A DNA stretch of 6,037 nt from an uncultured Collinsella sp. (GCA_902493835.1 CABURG010000105.1:1-6037), one strand, 5' to 3'; positions 1 to 5,854 are shown, numbered from the stretch's first letter. The notes: generated by a model not told the origin, from the letters alone. Made by a program: numbers and translations.

Positions 1-2245
1 GGGTGCCGCCCAGGCAGCCGCCGGCGCCGCCGTGCCTACTATCTCGCGCGGACGCGTGACCTTTGTCGATGCCGCTCTGCCGCAGGGCGTGGTGGTGCCC
101 GATGCCAACCTGGCCGTGTTCTCGATCGCCGACCTCAACGCCCGCATGGACGCCAACCGCGCGCGCAGCCGCCGCAAGGTGGACATTACGCAGATCACGT
201 TTCCGTTTAAGCCGGGCGACTACGTGGTGCACGCCACTCACGGCATCGCGCTCTTTAGCGAGATCGCGCGCCAGGAAGTGGGCGGCAAGGAGCGCGACTA
301 CTTTTTGCTGGAATATGCCGACGGCGACAAGCTCTACGTGCCGCTCGAGCAGGTCGACCGTATCACGCGATACGTCGGTCCCGACGGCGACAAGCCGCGC
401 CTGACCAGGCTCAACACCGCCGACTGGACGCGCGCCACCAACAAGGCGCGCAAAAACGCCAAAAAGCTGGCGTTCGACCTGGTCGATCTGTATACGCGCC
501 GCTCGTCGATTACCGGTATCGCCTGCCCGCCCGACACGCCCGAGCAGATCGAGATGGAGGAGAGCTTTCCTTACGACGAGACGCGCGACCAGCTGGAGGC
601 CATCGCCGACATCAAGGCTGATATGGAGGCGCCCAAGCCCATGGACCGCCTGCTGTGCGGCGACGTGGGCTTTGGCAAGACCGAGGTCGCCCTGCGCGCG
701 GCGTTTAAGTGCGTGGACTCCGGTCGCCAGGTCATGGTGCTCTGCCCCACGACCATTCTGGCCCAGCAGCACTACGAGACGTTCTTTGAGCGCTTTGCCC
801 CGTTTGGCCTTGAGGTCGAGGTGCTCAGCCGCTTCCGCACGCCGGCACAGCAGAAGCGCGCGCTCAAGGCGTTTGCCGAGGGCACGATCGATGTGCTCAT
901 CGGCACCCACCGTCTGCTTTCGGCCGATGTGAACCCCAAGAACCTGGGCCTGGTGATCATCGACGAGGAACAGCGCTTTGGCGTGCAGCACAAGGAACAG
1001 CTCAAGAACCTGCGCGAGCAGATTGACGTGCTCACGCTTTCGGCAACGCCGATTCCGCGAACCATGCAGATGGCCACGAGCGGCGTGCGCGACATGAGCC
1101 TGATCACGACGCCGCCCACCGGGCGTCGCCCCGTGATCGTGCACGTGGGGGAGTACGACCCCGATGTGGTGAGCGCGGCGATTCGCCTGGAGGTGGGTCG
1201 CGGCGGCCAGGTGTACTACGTGTCCAACCGCGTCAAGACCATCGACGATGCCGTGGCGCGCGTGCACGAGGCCGCGCCCGAGGCGCGCGTGGGCGTGGCG
1301 CACGGCAAGATGAGCCCGCGCGAGGTCGAGGACGTGATGATCGAGTTCGCGACCAAAAAGATCGACGTGCTCATCGCCACGACCATTGTGGAGAGCGGCA
1401 TCGACAACGCGACCGCCAACACGCTCATCATCGAGGATTCGCAGCGTCTGGGCCTGGCGCAGCTCTACCAGCTCAAGGGCCGCGTGGGCCGCTCTGCCAC
1501 GCAGGCCTACGCGTACTTTATGTTCCCGGGCGAGCTGCCACTCACCGAGGAGGCCACGGCGCGCCTGACCGCACTTTCCGAGTTCCAGGACCTGGGCAGC
1601 GGCATGCGCATCGCCATGCGCGACCTGGAGATTCGCGGTGCCGGCTCGCTTATGGGCGCCGAGCAGCACGGCAACCTGTCGAGCGTGGGCTTTGACCTGT
1701 TTACGCAGATGTTGGGCCAGGCCGTGGCCGAGGCGCGCGGCGATGACGACGCCGGCGTGGAGGCGGCGAGCGTGGGTATTAACCTGCCGGCCGACTACTT
1801 CTTGTCCGAGGAGTACCTGCCGGCGGTGGATCAGCGCGTGCTCGTGTACCGTAAGCTCGCGGCGGCCGAGGACCTGGAGAGCATCGACGAGGTGCAGGAA
1901 GAGACCGAGGCCGCGCATGGTGAGCTGCCGTTGGCGGGACTCAACCTGTTCAACCGCGCGCGCATCCGTATCCGCGGCGAGCGTCTGGGGCTCGAGAGCG
2001 TCACGCTCAGTGGCGGCCGCATCACGTTTTTGGGCGTAGACGTGCCCAAGAAGGTGGCCTTTGAGCTTAAGACCCGCTATGGCGCGGTGAACTTCCCCAA
2101 GAGCCGCAAGCTGTCGGTGCCCTACAAGGCGGGTGCCGGCGCGGGCAGCGGCCTGGGTCGCGGCCTCGACGCCAACGACGGCACCGGCCCCGTGGCCGCG
2201 GCGCTCATGCTGCTGCAGCAGCTGGGTGCGAGCGACGACGACTAG
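1..2245 (+). CDS. mfd: Transcription-repair coupling factor Mfd, 5'-truncated by the window edge
   Basis: ATP-driven DNA translocase that removes RNA polymerase stalled at lesions and recruits UvrA for nucleotide excision repair. The reading frame is open from base 2, so the GTG at 32 is not a start; about 748 residues are visible of a family length near 1,150. The UvrB-like N-terminal half and most of D3 lie outside. Counting from the codon at 32: the RNAP-interacting (CarD-like) domain spans about 56-118 (PGDYVVHATHG to RITRYVG). Walker A GDVGFGKTE is at 210-218, the DEEQ box at 311-314, SATPIPRT at 337-344, the motif VI segment QLKGRVGRS at 480-488, and the RecG/Mfd TRG-type region (LEIRGAG, EQHG) at about 532-547. 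The autoinhibitory C-terminal D7 domain covers roughly 575-737. All expected helicase motifs are intact, so the protein looks functional. An Ala-rich stretch at the left edge (bases 2-34) is an unusual linker. PAP2 follows 56 bases later. Confidence 0.97.
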   Translation, partial: GAAQAAAGAAVPTISRGRVTFVDAALPQGVVVPDANLAVFSIADLNARMDANRARSRRKVDITQITFPFKPGDYVVHATHGIALFSEIARQEVGGKERDYFLLEYADGDKLYVPLEQVDRITRYVGPDGDKPRLTRLNTADWTRATNKARKNAKKLAFDLVDLYTRRSSITGIACPPDTPEQIEMEESFPYDETRDQLEAIADIKADMEAPKPMDRLLCGDVGFGKTEVALRAAFKCVDSGRQVMVLCPTTILAQQHYETFFERFAPFGLEVEVLSRFRTPAQQKRALKAFAEGTIDVLIGTHRLLSADVNPKNLGLVIIDEEQRFGVQHKEQLKNLREQIDVLTLSATPIPRTMQMATSGVRDMSLITTPPTGRRPVIVHVGEYDPDVVSAAIRLEVGRGGQVYYVSNRVKTIDDAVARVHEAAPEARVGVAHGKMSPREVEDVMIEFATKKIDVLIATTIVESGIDNATANTLIIEDSQRLGLAQLYQLKGRVGRSATQAYAYFMFPGELPLTEEATARLTALSEFQDLGSGMRIAMRDLEIRGAGSLMGAEQHGNLSSVGFDLFTQMLGQAVAEARGDDDAGVEAASVGINLPADYFLSEEYLPAVDQRVLVYRKLAAAEDLESIDEVQEETEAAHGELPLAGLNLFNRARIRIRGERLGLESVTLSGGRITFLGVDVPKKVAFELKTRYGAVNFPKSRKLSVPYKAGAGAGSGLGRGLDANDGTGPVAAALMLLQQLGASDDD

Positions 2246-2291
2246 CGGGTCGACGCTGCAAATGCCCCATTTGGGCAATCTGGTTCCATCG

Positions 2292-2297
2292 AAAGGA
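2292..2297 (+). promoter_or_regulatory. Ribosome binding site of the PAP2 gene
   Basis: AAAGGA lies four bases before the ATG at 2302 (GGAAAG overlaps it). It supports that ATG as the start. Upstream in the same frame there is no better-placed start. Confidence 0.7.
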
Positions 2298-2301
2298 AAG
2301 C

Positions 2302-3165
2302 ATGTTCGGGTACATCTACAAGAAAGACGTCGCTGCTATCGCGGTTATCCTTGCCCTTTGCCTGGGCGTGGGCAGCTTCTTCGATTATCAGATCTCGAGT
2401 GCGCTGTTCAGCGTCGGCAGCATGTACGGCCGCTTTATCGAGGCCGCCGGCGAGCTGCCGTTTGAGCTGACGGCGAGCGTCGCGGGCGTTATGCTCGTGC
2501 GCGCGGTGCGTCCCGACTCCGGGGGGAGCAAATGGCTCGCCGTGCTCGGCATCCTCGTCAACGTTGGCCTAGCCGGCTACGAGATCGTTTCGTCCCTGCG
2601 GGTTGGCGGTAAACTCATTGCCGTTCAGCTGGTGCTGACGTTTGTGCTGGTTATCGCCGCCAACCTTATCGTCTATCGCCTCACGCGCACGACCGAGCCC
2701 GATGAGCTCACGCGCTGGGCGTTGATGGTACTTGCTGTGTGGGTCGCTCAGGCCATTATCCTCAACGTGATCGTCAAGCCGCTGTGGTCGCGCCCGCGCA
2801 TGCGCGTGATCGAGGTCACGCCAGGGCTCAATTTTCAGCCGTGGTGGGTGATCGGCAACCCCGACAAGTGGGCCTATATTGCCGCTGGCGTGATCAAGGA
2901 CGGCTTCAAGTCGTTTGCGAGCGGACACACGGCGCACGCGGCAATCGGCCTTATGCTCGCCGGGCTTCCCGCAGCGGCCTTTAAGGAAAAGCCGTCGCGC
3001 CGCCGCGTGGTCTTTTGGACGGCGGCTGTGGTCGCGGCGCTCGTCGCCTTTGGCCGCATCGTGATCGGGGCGCACTTTTTGAGTGACGTGAGCTGCGGCT
3101 TTGCCCTGGTGCTGGCGCTTGAGTGCCTTGCCGCGCGTATTGCCTATCCCAACGGCGTACAATAG
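2302..3165 (+). CDS. PAP2-superfamily integral membrane phosphatase
   Basis: A 287-residue membrane protein of the type 2 phosphatidic acid phosphatase family, which hydrolyses phosphate monoesters or pyrophosphates of lipids (phosphatidate, undecaprenyl pyrophosphate, phosphatidylglycerol phosphate and similar). The exact substrate cannot be told. Hydrophobic segments lie near residues 10-28, 54-68, 78-97, 106-126, 139-158, 211-227, 236-250 and 264-280. The three catalytic motifs are recognisable but degenerate. Motif 1 is K159-x6-R166 (KPLWSRPR) followed by Met instead of Pro. Motif 2 is ASGH (206-209) instead of PSGH. Motif 3 is GR-x5-H258-x3-D262 instead of SR-x5-H-x3-D. The chemically essential Lys, Arg, Ser-Gly-His, Arg, His and Asp are all present, so an active enzyme is likely. 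The region between motifs 1 and 2 (about 167-204, with WW at 181-182) is longer than in small bacterial PAP2 proteins and probably forms an extracytoplasmic loop. It sits between mfd and the aldolase gene in the same direction. Confidence 0.88.
   Translation: MFGYIYKKDVAAIAVILALCLGVGSFFDYQISSALFSVGSMYGRFIEAAGELPFELTASVAGVMLVRAVRPDSGGSKWLAVLGILVNVGLAGYEIVSSLRVGGKLIAVQLVLTFVLVIAANLIVYRLTRTTEPDELTRWALMVLAVWVAQAIILNVIVKPLWSRPRMRVIEVTPGLNFQPWWVIGNPDKWAYIAAGVIKDGFKSFASGHTAHAAIGLMLAGLPAAAFKEKPSRRRVVFWTAAVVAALVAFGRIVIGAHFLSDVSCGFALVLALECLAARIAYPNGVQ
3158..3163 (+). promoter_or_regulatory. Weak -10-like hexamer before the aldolase gene
   Basis: TACAAT at the very end of the PAP2 gene matches TATAAT in five of six positions and would start a transcript near 3170, about 40 bases before the aldolase ATG. 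No acceptable -35 hexamer is seen 16-18 bases upstream, so this is only a candidate. The alternative is read-through from PAP2. Confidence 0.22.
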
Positions 3166-3197
3166 CTCCGTTTGAATCATCGGGCCCGTGCCCGGCT

Positions 3198-3205
3198 AGA
3201 GAGGA
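3198..3205 (+). promoter_or_regulatory. Ribosome binding site fixing the aldolase start
   Basis: AGAGAGGA lies five bases before the ATG at 3211. It decides against the upstream in-frame TTG at 3172, which would add 13 Arg-rich residues not typical of the family and has no Shine-Dalgarno sequence. Confidence 0.8.
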
Positions 3206-3210
3206 TTGCC

Positions 3211-4236
3211 ATGCTCGCGTTTAACAACGACTATTCCCACGGCGCACATCCGGCAGTGCTGCAGGCACTCGTCGACACCAACATGGAGCCGCAGCCCGGC
3301 TACGGTACCGATGCGCACACCGAGCGTGCCAAGCAACTTATCCGCGAGGCCTGTCAGGCCCCCGATGCCGACGTGTTTTTTCTGGTGGGCGGCACGCAGG
3401 CCAACGCGACGGTGATTGACATGCTGCTCGCGCCCTACGAGGGCGTCGTTGCTGCCGAGACTGGCCACGTCGCCTGTCACGAGGCAGGCGCTATCGAGTT
3501 TGGCGGCCACAAGGTGCTCACCATCCCCGGCTACGAGGGCAAGATGCATGCCGAGGACCTCGAGAACTATATCCAGGTGTTCTACGAAAACGAGAGCTAC
3601 GAGCACACGGTGTTTCCGGGCGCCGTGTACGTGAGCCTGTCGACCGAGTACGGCACGCTGTACTCCAAGGCCGAGCTCGTGGCGATTCACGCGGTGTGCC
3701 AGAAGCATGAGATTCCGCTGTTTGTGGACGGTGCTCGCCTGGCCTATGCGCTGGCGGCCGATGAGTGCGACATTACCCTGCCCGAGCTGGCGCAGCTGTG
3801 CGACGTGTTCTACATCGGCGGCACCAAGTGCGGCGCTCTGTGCGGCGAGGCCGTGGTGTTTTGCGGCATGCACGCCCCGGCGCATCCCATTCCTCGCATT
3901 AAGCAACACGGCGCGCTGCTTGCCAAAGGCCGCCTGACGGGCGTGCAGTTTGAGGCGCTTTTTACCGATGGGCTGTATTTTGAGATTGGTCGACAGGCGA
4001 TCGAGACGGCCCAGGCGCTACGCCGTGTGCTGCACGAGCGCGGTTACCAGTTCTTTTTGGAGACGCCGACCAACCAGCAGTTTGTGATTCTGCCCAACGA
4101 GGACATGGCCCGCATTCGCGAGCATGCGGCGATCGAGTACTGGGAAAAGTACGACGAAACCCACACGGTGGTGCGTTTTTGCACCAGCTGGGCCACGACA
4201 CAGGAGGATATCGACGCGTTGGCGGCTGTCCTGTAG
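3211..4236 (+). CDS. Low-specificity L-threonine aldolase family (PLP-dependent beta-eliminating lyase)
   Basis: A 341-residue fold-type I PLP enzyme expected to cleave L-threonine or L-allo-threonine to glycine and acetaldehyde in the cytosol. Related family members act on phenylserine or other beta-hydroxy amino acids. The N-terminus FNNDYSHGAHPAVL is the usual family opening, and PGYGTD (29-34) matches the YG-D substrate/cofactor segment. GGTQAN (60-65) binds the PLP phosphate. H86 in ETGHVACHEAGA stacks on the cofactor ring. D173 and R176 in FVDGARLAYA bind the pyridine nitrogen and the substrate side. K206 in YIGGTKCGA is the Schiff-base lysine. Length is normal for the family (about 335-350). 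The start at 3211 is chosen from the ribosome binding site and the family N-terminus. The gene follows PAP2 by 45 bases and ends in a strong terminator. Stereospecificity (L-threo versus L-allo) cannot be read from sequence. The symbol ltaE is used for homologues, but I do not claim orthology. Confidence 0.93.
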   Translation: MLAFNNDYSHGAHPAVLQALVDTNMEPQPGYGTDAHTERAKQLIREACQAPDADVFFLVGGTQANATVIDMLLAPYEGVVAAETGHVACHEAGAIEFGGHKVLTIPGYEGKMHAEDLENYIQVFYENESYEHTVFPGAVYVSLSTEYGTLYSKAELVAIHAVCQKHEIPLFVDGARLAYALAADECDITLPELAQLCDVFYIGGTKCGALCGEAVVFCGMHAPAHPIPRIKQHGALLAKGRLTGVQFEALFTDGLYFEIGRQAIETAQALRRVLHERGYQFFLETPTNQQFVILPNEDMARIREHAAIEYWEKYDETHTVVRFCTSWATTQEDIDALAAVL

Positions 4237-4247
4237 CCTGATGTAAT
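4219..4247 (+). promoter_or_regulatory. Candidate promoter for the acetyltransferase gene
   Basis: TTGGCG (4219-4224, four of six matches to TTGACA) and TGTAAT (4242-4247, five of six matches to TATAAT) are separated by exactly 17 bases. Transcription would start near 4254, just at the foot of the hairpin at 4255-4289. This would give the acetyltransferase its own promoter despite the upstream terminator. It overlaps the end of the aldolase gene. This is inference from two hexamers only. Confidence 0.4.
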
Positions 4248-4254
4248 GACGAGG

Positions 4255-4298
4255 GGCCGCCTTGCGCTTGGATTTGGCGCAGGGCGGCCTTTGCTTTT
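4255..4298 (+). terminator. Rho-independent terminator after the aldolase gene
   Basis: The left arm GGCCGCCTTGCGC (4255-4267) pairs with the right arm GCGCAGGGCGGCC (4277-4289) over 13 pairs with one G-U wobble and a nine-base loop. Outer G-U and A-U pairs can extend it. It is followed by TTTGCTTTT (4290-4298). It starts 18 bases after the aldolase stop codon and ends 16 bases before the acetyltransferase start, so it separates the two genes transcriptionally or acts as a leader attenuator for the second. Confidence 0.85.
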
Positions 4299-4300
4299 GG

Positions 4301-4310
4301 GGGAGAAGGG
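4301..4310 (+). promoter_or_regulatory. Ribosome binding site of the acetyltransferase gene
   Basis: GGGAGAAGGG lies between the terminator and the ATG at 4315; the GGGAG core is nine bases from that ATG. It rejects the earlier in-frame ATG at 4246, whose reading would cross the terminator hairpin. The ATG at 4324 remains a possible alternative start three codons later. Confidence 0.7.
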
Positions 4311-4314
4311 TTGT

Positions 4315-4905
4315 ATGACCGAGATGTCCGAGCCGACGATCCGCCTGGCGACGCCCGAAGACGCGTCGGCGTTGCTTGCTATCTATGAGCCGTATGTGCG
4401 CCAGACGGCGATTACCTGCGAATACGAGGTGCCGAGCGTTGAGGAGTTCGCCGGGCGCATCGAGCGTACGCTCAGGCGCTATCCGTATTTGGTGATGGAG
4501 CTGGACGGGCATCCGGTAGGCTATGCCTATGTGAGTCCGCTTAACAGCCGCGAGGCATATGACTGGTCGGTCGAGACGTCGATCTACCTGGCGCGCGACG
4601 TGCGTCATGGCGGACTGGGCCGCAAGCTGCATGACGCGCTCAAGCAATGCCTGATCGCGATGGGCATCACCAACATGTGCGCCCTCATCGCCGTGCCGCA
4701 CGACAAGGACGACGAGTATCTGACGCATAACAGTCAGGACTTCCATGCCCATATGGGATATCGCCTGGTGGGCGCCTTCGACCGCTGTGCCCAAAAGTTC
4801 GGCCGCTGGTACGACATGTGCTGGATGGAACTGGTCCTAGCCGAGCGCACACCCAACCAACCCAAGCCAACCTGGTTCCCCGACCTCCCCAAACCTACCA
4901 TTTAG
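4315..4905 (+). CDS. GNAT-family N-acetyltransferase, phosphinothricin/methionine sulfoximine acetyltransferase type
   Basis: A 196-residue cytosolic acetyl-CoA-dependent acetyltransferase. The opening TIRLATPEDASALLAIYEPY, the central YPYLVMELDGHPVGYAYVSP and the SIYL strand match the Pat/YncA/MnaT branch of GNAT proteins, which acetylate phosphinothricin, methionine sulfoximine or related amino acids. The acetyl-CoA pyrophosphate-binding motif A is seen as RHGGLGRKL (residues 98-106). The end of the domain shows GYRLVGAF and KFGRWYDMCWMEL, typical of this branch. The domain is complete by about residue 176. The last 20 or so residues (AERTPNQPKPTWFPDLPKP) are a Pro-rich tail outside the fold, encoded by a C-rich stretch, and look like an add-on. 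The gene lies right after a terminator and is convergent with the GntR gene, 21 bases apart. True substrate is unknown; detoxification of an amino-acid analogue is inference from the family. Confidence 0.9.
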   Translation: MTEMSEPTIRLATPEDASALLAIYEPYVRQTAITCEYEVPSVEEFAGRIERTLRRYPYLVMELDGHPVGYAYVSPLNSREAYDWSVETSIYLARDVRHGGLGRKLHDALKQCLIAMGITNMCALIAVPHDKDDEYLTHNSQDFHAHMGYRLVGAFDRCAQKFGRWYDMCWMELVLAERTPNQPKPTWFPDLPKPTI

Positions 4906-4920
4906 GGACAGGTTTATTTT
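4891..4920. terminator. Weak hairpin between the convergent genes
   Basis: AAACCT (4891-4896) pairs with AGGTTT (4910-4915) around a 13-base loop and is followed by ATTTT. It overlaps the acetyltransferase stop codon. The stem is short and AT-containing, so terminator function is doubtful; it is the only candidate in the 21-base convergent gap. The segment also holds GGGACAGGTTTATTTT (4905-4920), which may be part of a dispersed repeat. Confidence 0.25.
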
Positions 4921-4926
4921 GGCAGG

Positions 4927-5649
4927 TTAGCCGATGGGCTCGGTGTATTTGGCGCGGTCGGTGCGTTGGATGCGCTTGGAGACATGGAGCGGGCGGCCGT
5001 TGGTGTCGTAGACGTAGTCGGTGATCAGGATCAGCGCCTGCCCGCGCTCAACGTTGAGCAAAAACGCCTCGTTTTGCGAGGCATAGCACACCTCAAAGGT
5101 CTTATGCCCCTGTGCCGGCGCGCGATGGAATTCTTGGCGCAGCGTGGCGTAGAGCGAACCGTTGATATCGCGGTCGATGAGCGTCTCGAAGCTTGGCGGC
5201 AGGTAGGTGGTCTCCAGGCACAGCGGCGCATCGTCCAGATAACGCAGGCGGACAAGTTTGACGAGCTTGCTGCCCACGGCGACATCGAAGAACTTGGCCG
5301 CATTGCCCGCGGCCTTGGCAAAGCCCGAGTCCACCGTGCGCGTGGTGGGCTTCATACCCTGACCCTGGACCTGTGTCGTGTAGCTCGAAAACACCAGGTT
5401 GTTCTCGTGGAGCGCCGGCGTGTCGGCCACAAAGGCGCCACGCCCGCGCTCGGTGCGCACCAGGCCCTCATCAACGAGCACCTTAAGGGCGTGGCGTACG
5501 GTGCTGCGCGACAGCCCCGATTCGTCCATGAGTTCCATCTCGGACGGCAGCTTGTCTCCGCGTGCATAGGTGCCGGAGGCGATGCGGTCGCGCAGCATGC
5601 CCGCCAAGCGCTCGTATTGGGTCAGTCTCTTTTTAGATGAAGCGTTCAT
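4927..5649 (-). CDS. GntR-family (HutC-type) transcriptional regulator with UTRA domain
   Basis: A 240-residue DNA-binding regulator, probably a repressor released by a sugar phosphate or similar small molecule. The winged helix-turn-helix covers about 10-75: LPSEMEL (34-40), recognition helix SRSTVRHAL (47-55) and wing TERGRGAFVA (66-75). The UTRA effector domain fills about 95-235, shown by RYLDDAPLCLETTYLP (136-151), the LLNVERGQALILI segment (197-209) and the YDTNGRPLHVSKRIQRTDR stretch (214-232). Length is typical of the HutC subfamily. The ATG at 5649 is preceded on its strand by a weak AGG eight bases away. The gene is divergent from the SIS-domain gene across 205 bases rich in TGTAT half-sites, and one copy of the duplicated element ends only seven bases before its start codon. 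This points to autoregulation and to control of the SIS operon. The effector is not known; a phosphorylated sugar or fructosamine is a guess from the neighbour. Confidence 0.94.
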   Translation of the reverse strand: MNASSKKRLTQYERLAGMLRDRIASGTYARGDKLPSEMELMDESGLSRSTVRHALKVLVDEGLVRTERGRGAFVADTPALHENNLVFSSYTTQVQGQGMKPTTRTVDSGFAKAAGNAAKFFDVAVGSKLVKLVRLRYLDDAPLCLETTYLPPSFETLIDRDINGSLYATLRQEFHRAPAQGHKTFEVCYASQNEAFLLNVERGQALILITDYVYDTNGRPLHVSKRIQRTDRAKYTEPIG

Positions 5650-5655
5650 GCGATC

Positions 5656-5679
5656 AACCTGTATCTAACTTGTATGCGA
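5656..5679. repeat. Tandem TGTAT operator-like element, copy 1 (repressor side)
   Basis: This 24-base element contains TGTAT at 5660-5664 and again at 5671-5675, 11 bases apart, about one helical turn. It matches the copy at 5795-5818 in 21 of 24 positions (differences at 5659, 5665 and 5678). ACTTGTATGCGAGT (5668-5681) is also a degenerate palindrome. It lies directly before the start codon of the GntR gene and overlaps its translation initiation region, so a bound repressor would block gntR expression. Binding is inferred. Confidence 0.6.
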
Positions 5680-5692
5680 GTCTAATCAAGCA

Positions 5693-5705
5693 TGTATTCA
5701 ATACA
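5693..5705. promoter_or_regulatory. Perfect inverted repeat, probable GntR operator
   Basis: TGTAT-TCA-ATACA has perfect five-base arms and a three-base spacer, with GT and AC near the ends, as expected for a dimeric GntR/HutC protein. It shares the TGTAT half-site with the two duplicated elements on either side. It lies 44 bases upstream of the GntR start codon. Confidence 0.6.
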
Positions 5706-5763
5706 ACAATAAAACCGCTGGTAGCTAGTTATCGAAAACCGCATCAGCAAAATTTCTAAGACA

Positions 5764-5778
5764 AATATAGCATACAAC
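5764..5778 (-). promoter_or_regulatory. Extended -10 of a probable gntR promoter overlapped by a TGTAT half-site
   Basis: Read on the - strand, TTGTATGC runs straight into TATATT (rc of 5764-5769), giving TGCTATATT, an extended -10 (TGn plus five of six matches to TATAAT). No good -35 is seen, which extended -10 promoters tolerate. Transcription would start near 5757 and give a leader of about 107 bases. The half-site TGTAT (ATACA at 5772-5776 on the + strand) covers the TGn part, so a bound repressor would block it. A promoter closer to gntR is not excluded. Confidence 0.4.
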
Positions 5779-5794
5779 TAGTCGACATAACCAA

Positions 5795-5818
5795 AACATG
5801 TATGTAACTTGTATGCCA
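5795..5818. repeat. Tandem TGTAT operator-like element, copy 2 (SIS-gene side)
   Basis: This is the second copy of the 24-base element, in the same orientation as copy 1 and offset by 139 bases. TGTAT occurs at 5799-5803 and 5810-5814 with the same 11-base step, and the core TAACTTGTATGC is identical to copy 1. It ends 36 bases before the SIS start codon, where a bound repressor could block the promoter or early elongation. I could not identify convincing -35/-10 hexamers for the SIS gene on the + strand of this region. Confidence 0.6.
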
Positions 5819-5838
5819 TCGAGAGCATCAAACGAGAA

Positions 5839-5844
5839 GAAAGG
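5839..5844 (+). promoter_or_regulatory. Ribosome binding site of the SIS gene
   Basis: GAAAGG lies ten bases before the ATG at 5855, slightly long but usable. An out-of-frame ATG at 5848 is only three bases from it and opens a nine-codon reading frame that stops at 5877, so 5855 is taken as the true start. Confidence 0.6.
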
Positions 5845-5854
5845 CTGATGCACG

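Noticed and set aside
2266..2274. Hairpin in the mfd-PAP2 gap (TGCCC near 2262, GGGCA near 2274) as a terminator
   Set aside because: The stem is only four to five pairs and no T-tract follows, so it is not a believable intrinsic terminator.
3172..3210. Upstream TTG start for the threonine aldolase gene
   Set aside because: It lacks a ribosome binding site and adds 13 residues not found in the family, while the ATG at 3211 has a good AGAGAGGA five bases upstream.
3196..3909. Antisense reading frame of 237 codons within the aldolase gene
   Set aside because: It mirrors the codon bias of the true gene and its His/Leu/Val-rich translation matches no family I know.
4246..4314. Upstream ATG start for the acetyltransferase gene
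   Set aside because: The added 23 residues are encoded by the terminator hairpin; a ribosome binding site and the family N-terminus point to 4315.
4018..4794. Long antisense reading frame (258 codons) across the aldolase, terminator and acetyltransferase
   Set aside because: It is opposite two clear genes, has no recognisable domain and crosses the terminator; such frames are common in GC-rich DNA.
4966..5640. Reading frame of 224 codons on the + strand opposite gntR
   Set aside because: The - strand frame has full GntR and UTRA motifs; the + strand translation has none.
5662..5689. gntR promoter TTGATT-16-TAGATA on the - strand
   Set aside because: Transcription would start only about six bases before the start codon, leaving no room for the ribosome binding site.
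5650..5854. A riboswitch or small RNA in the divergent region
   Set aside because: The region is AT-rich with repeated protein-binding-like half-sites; no conserved riboswitch core or strong stem followed by a T-tract was seen.
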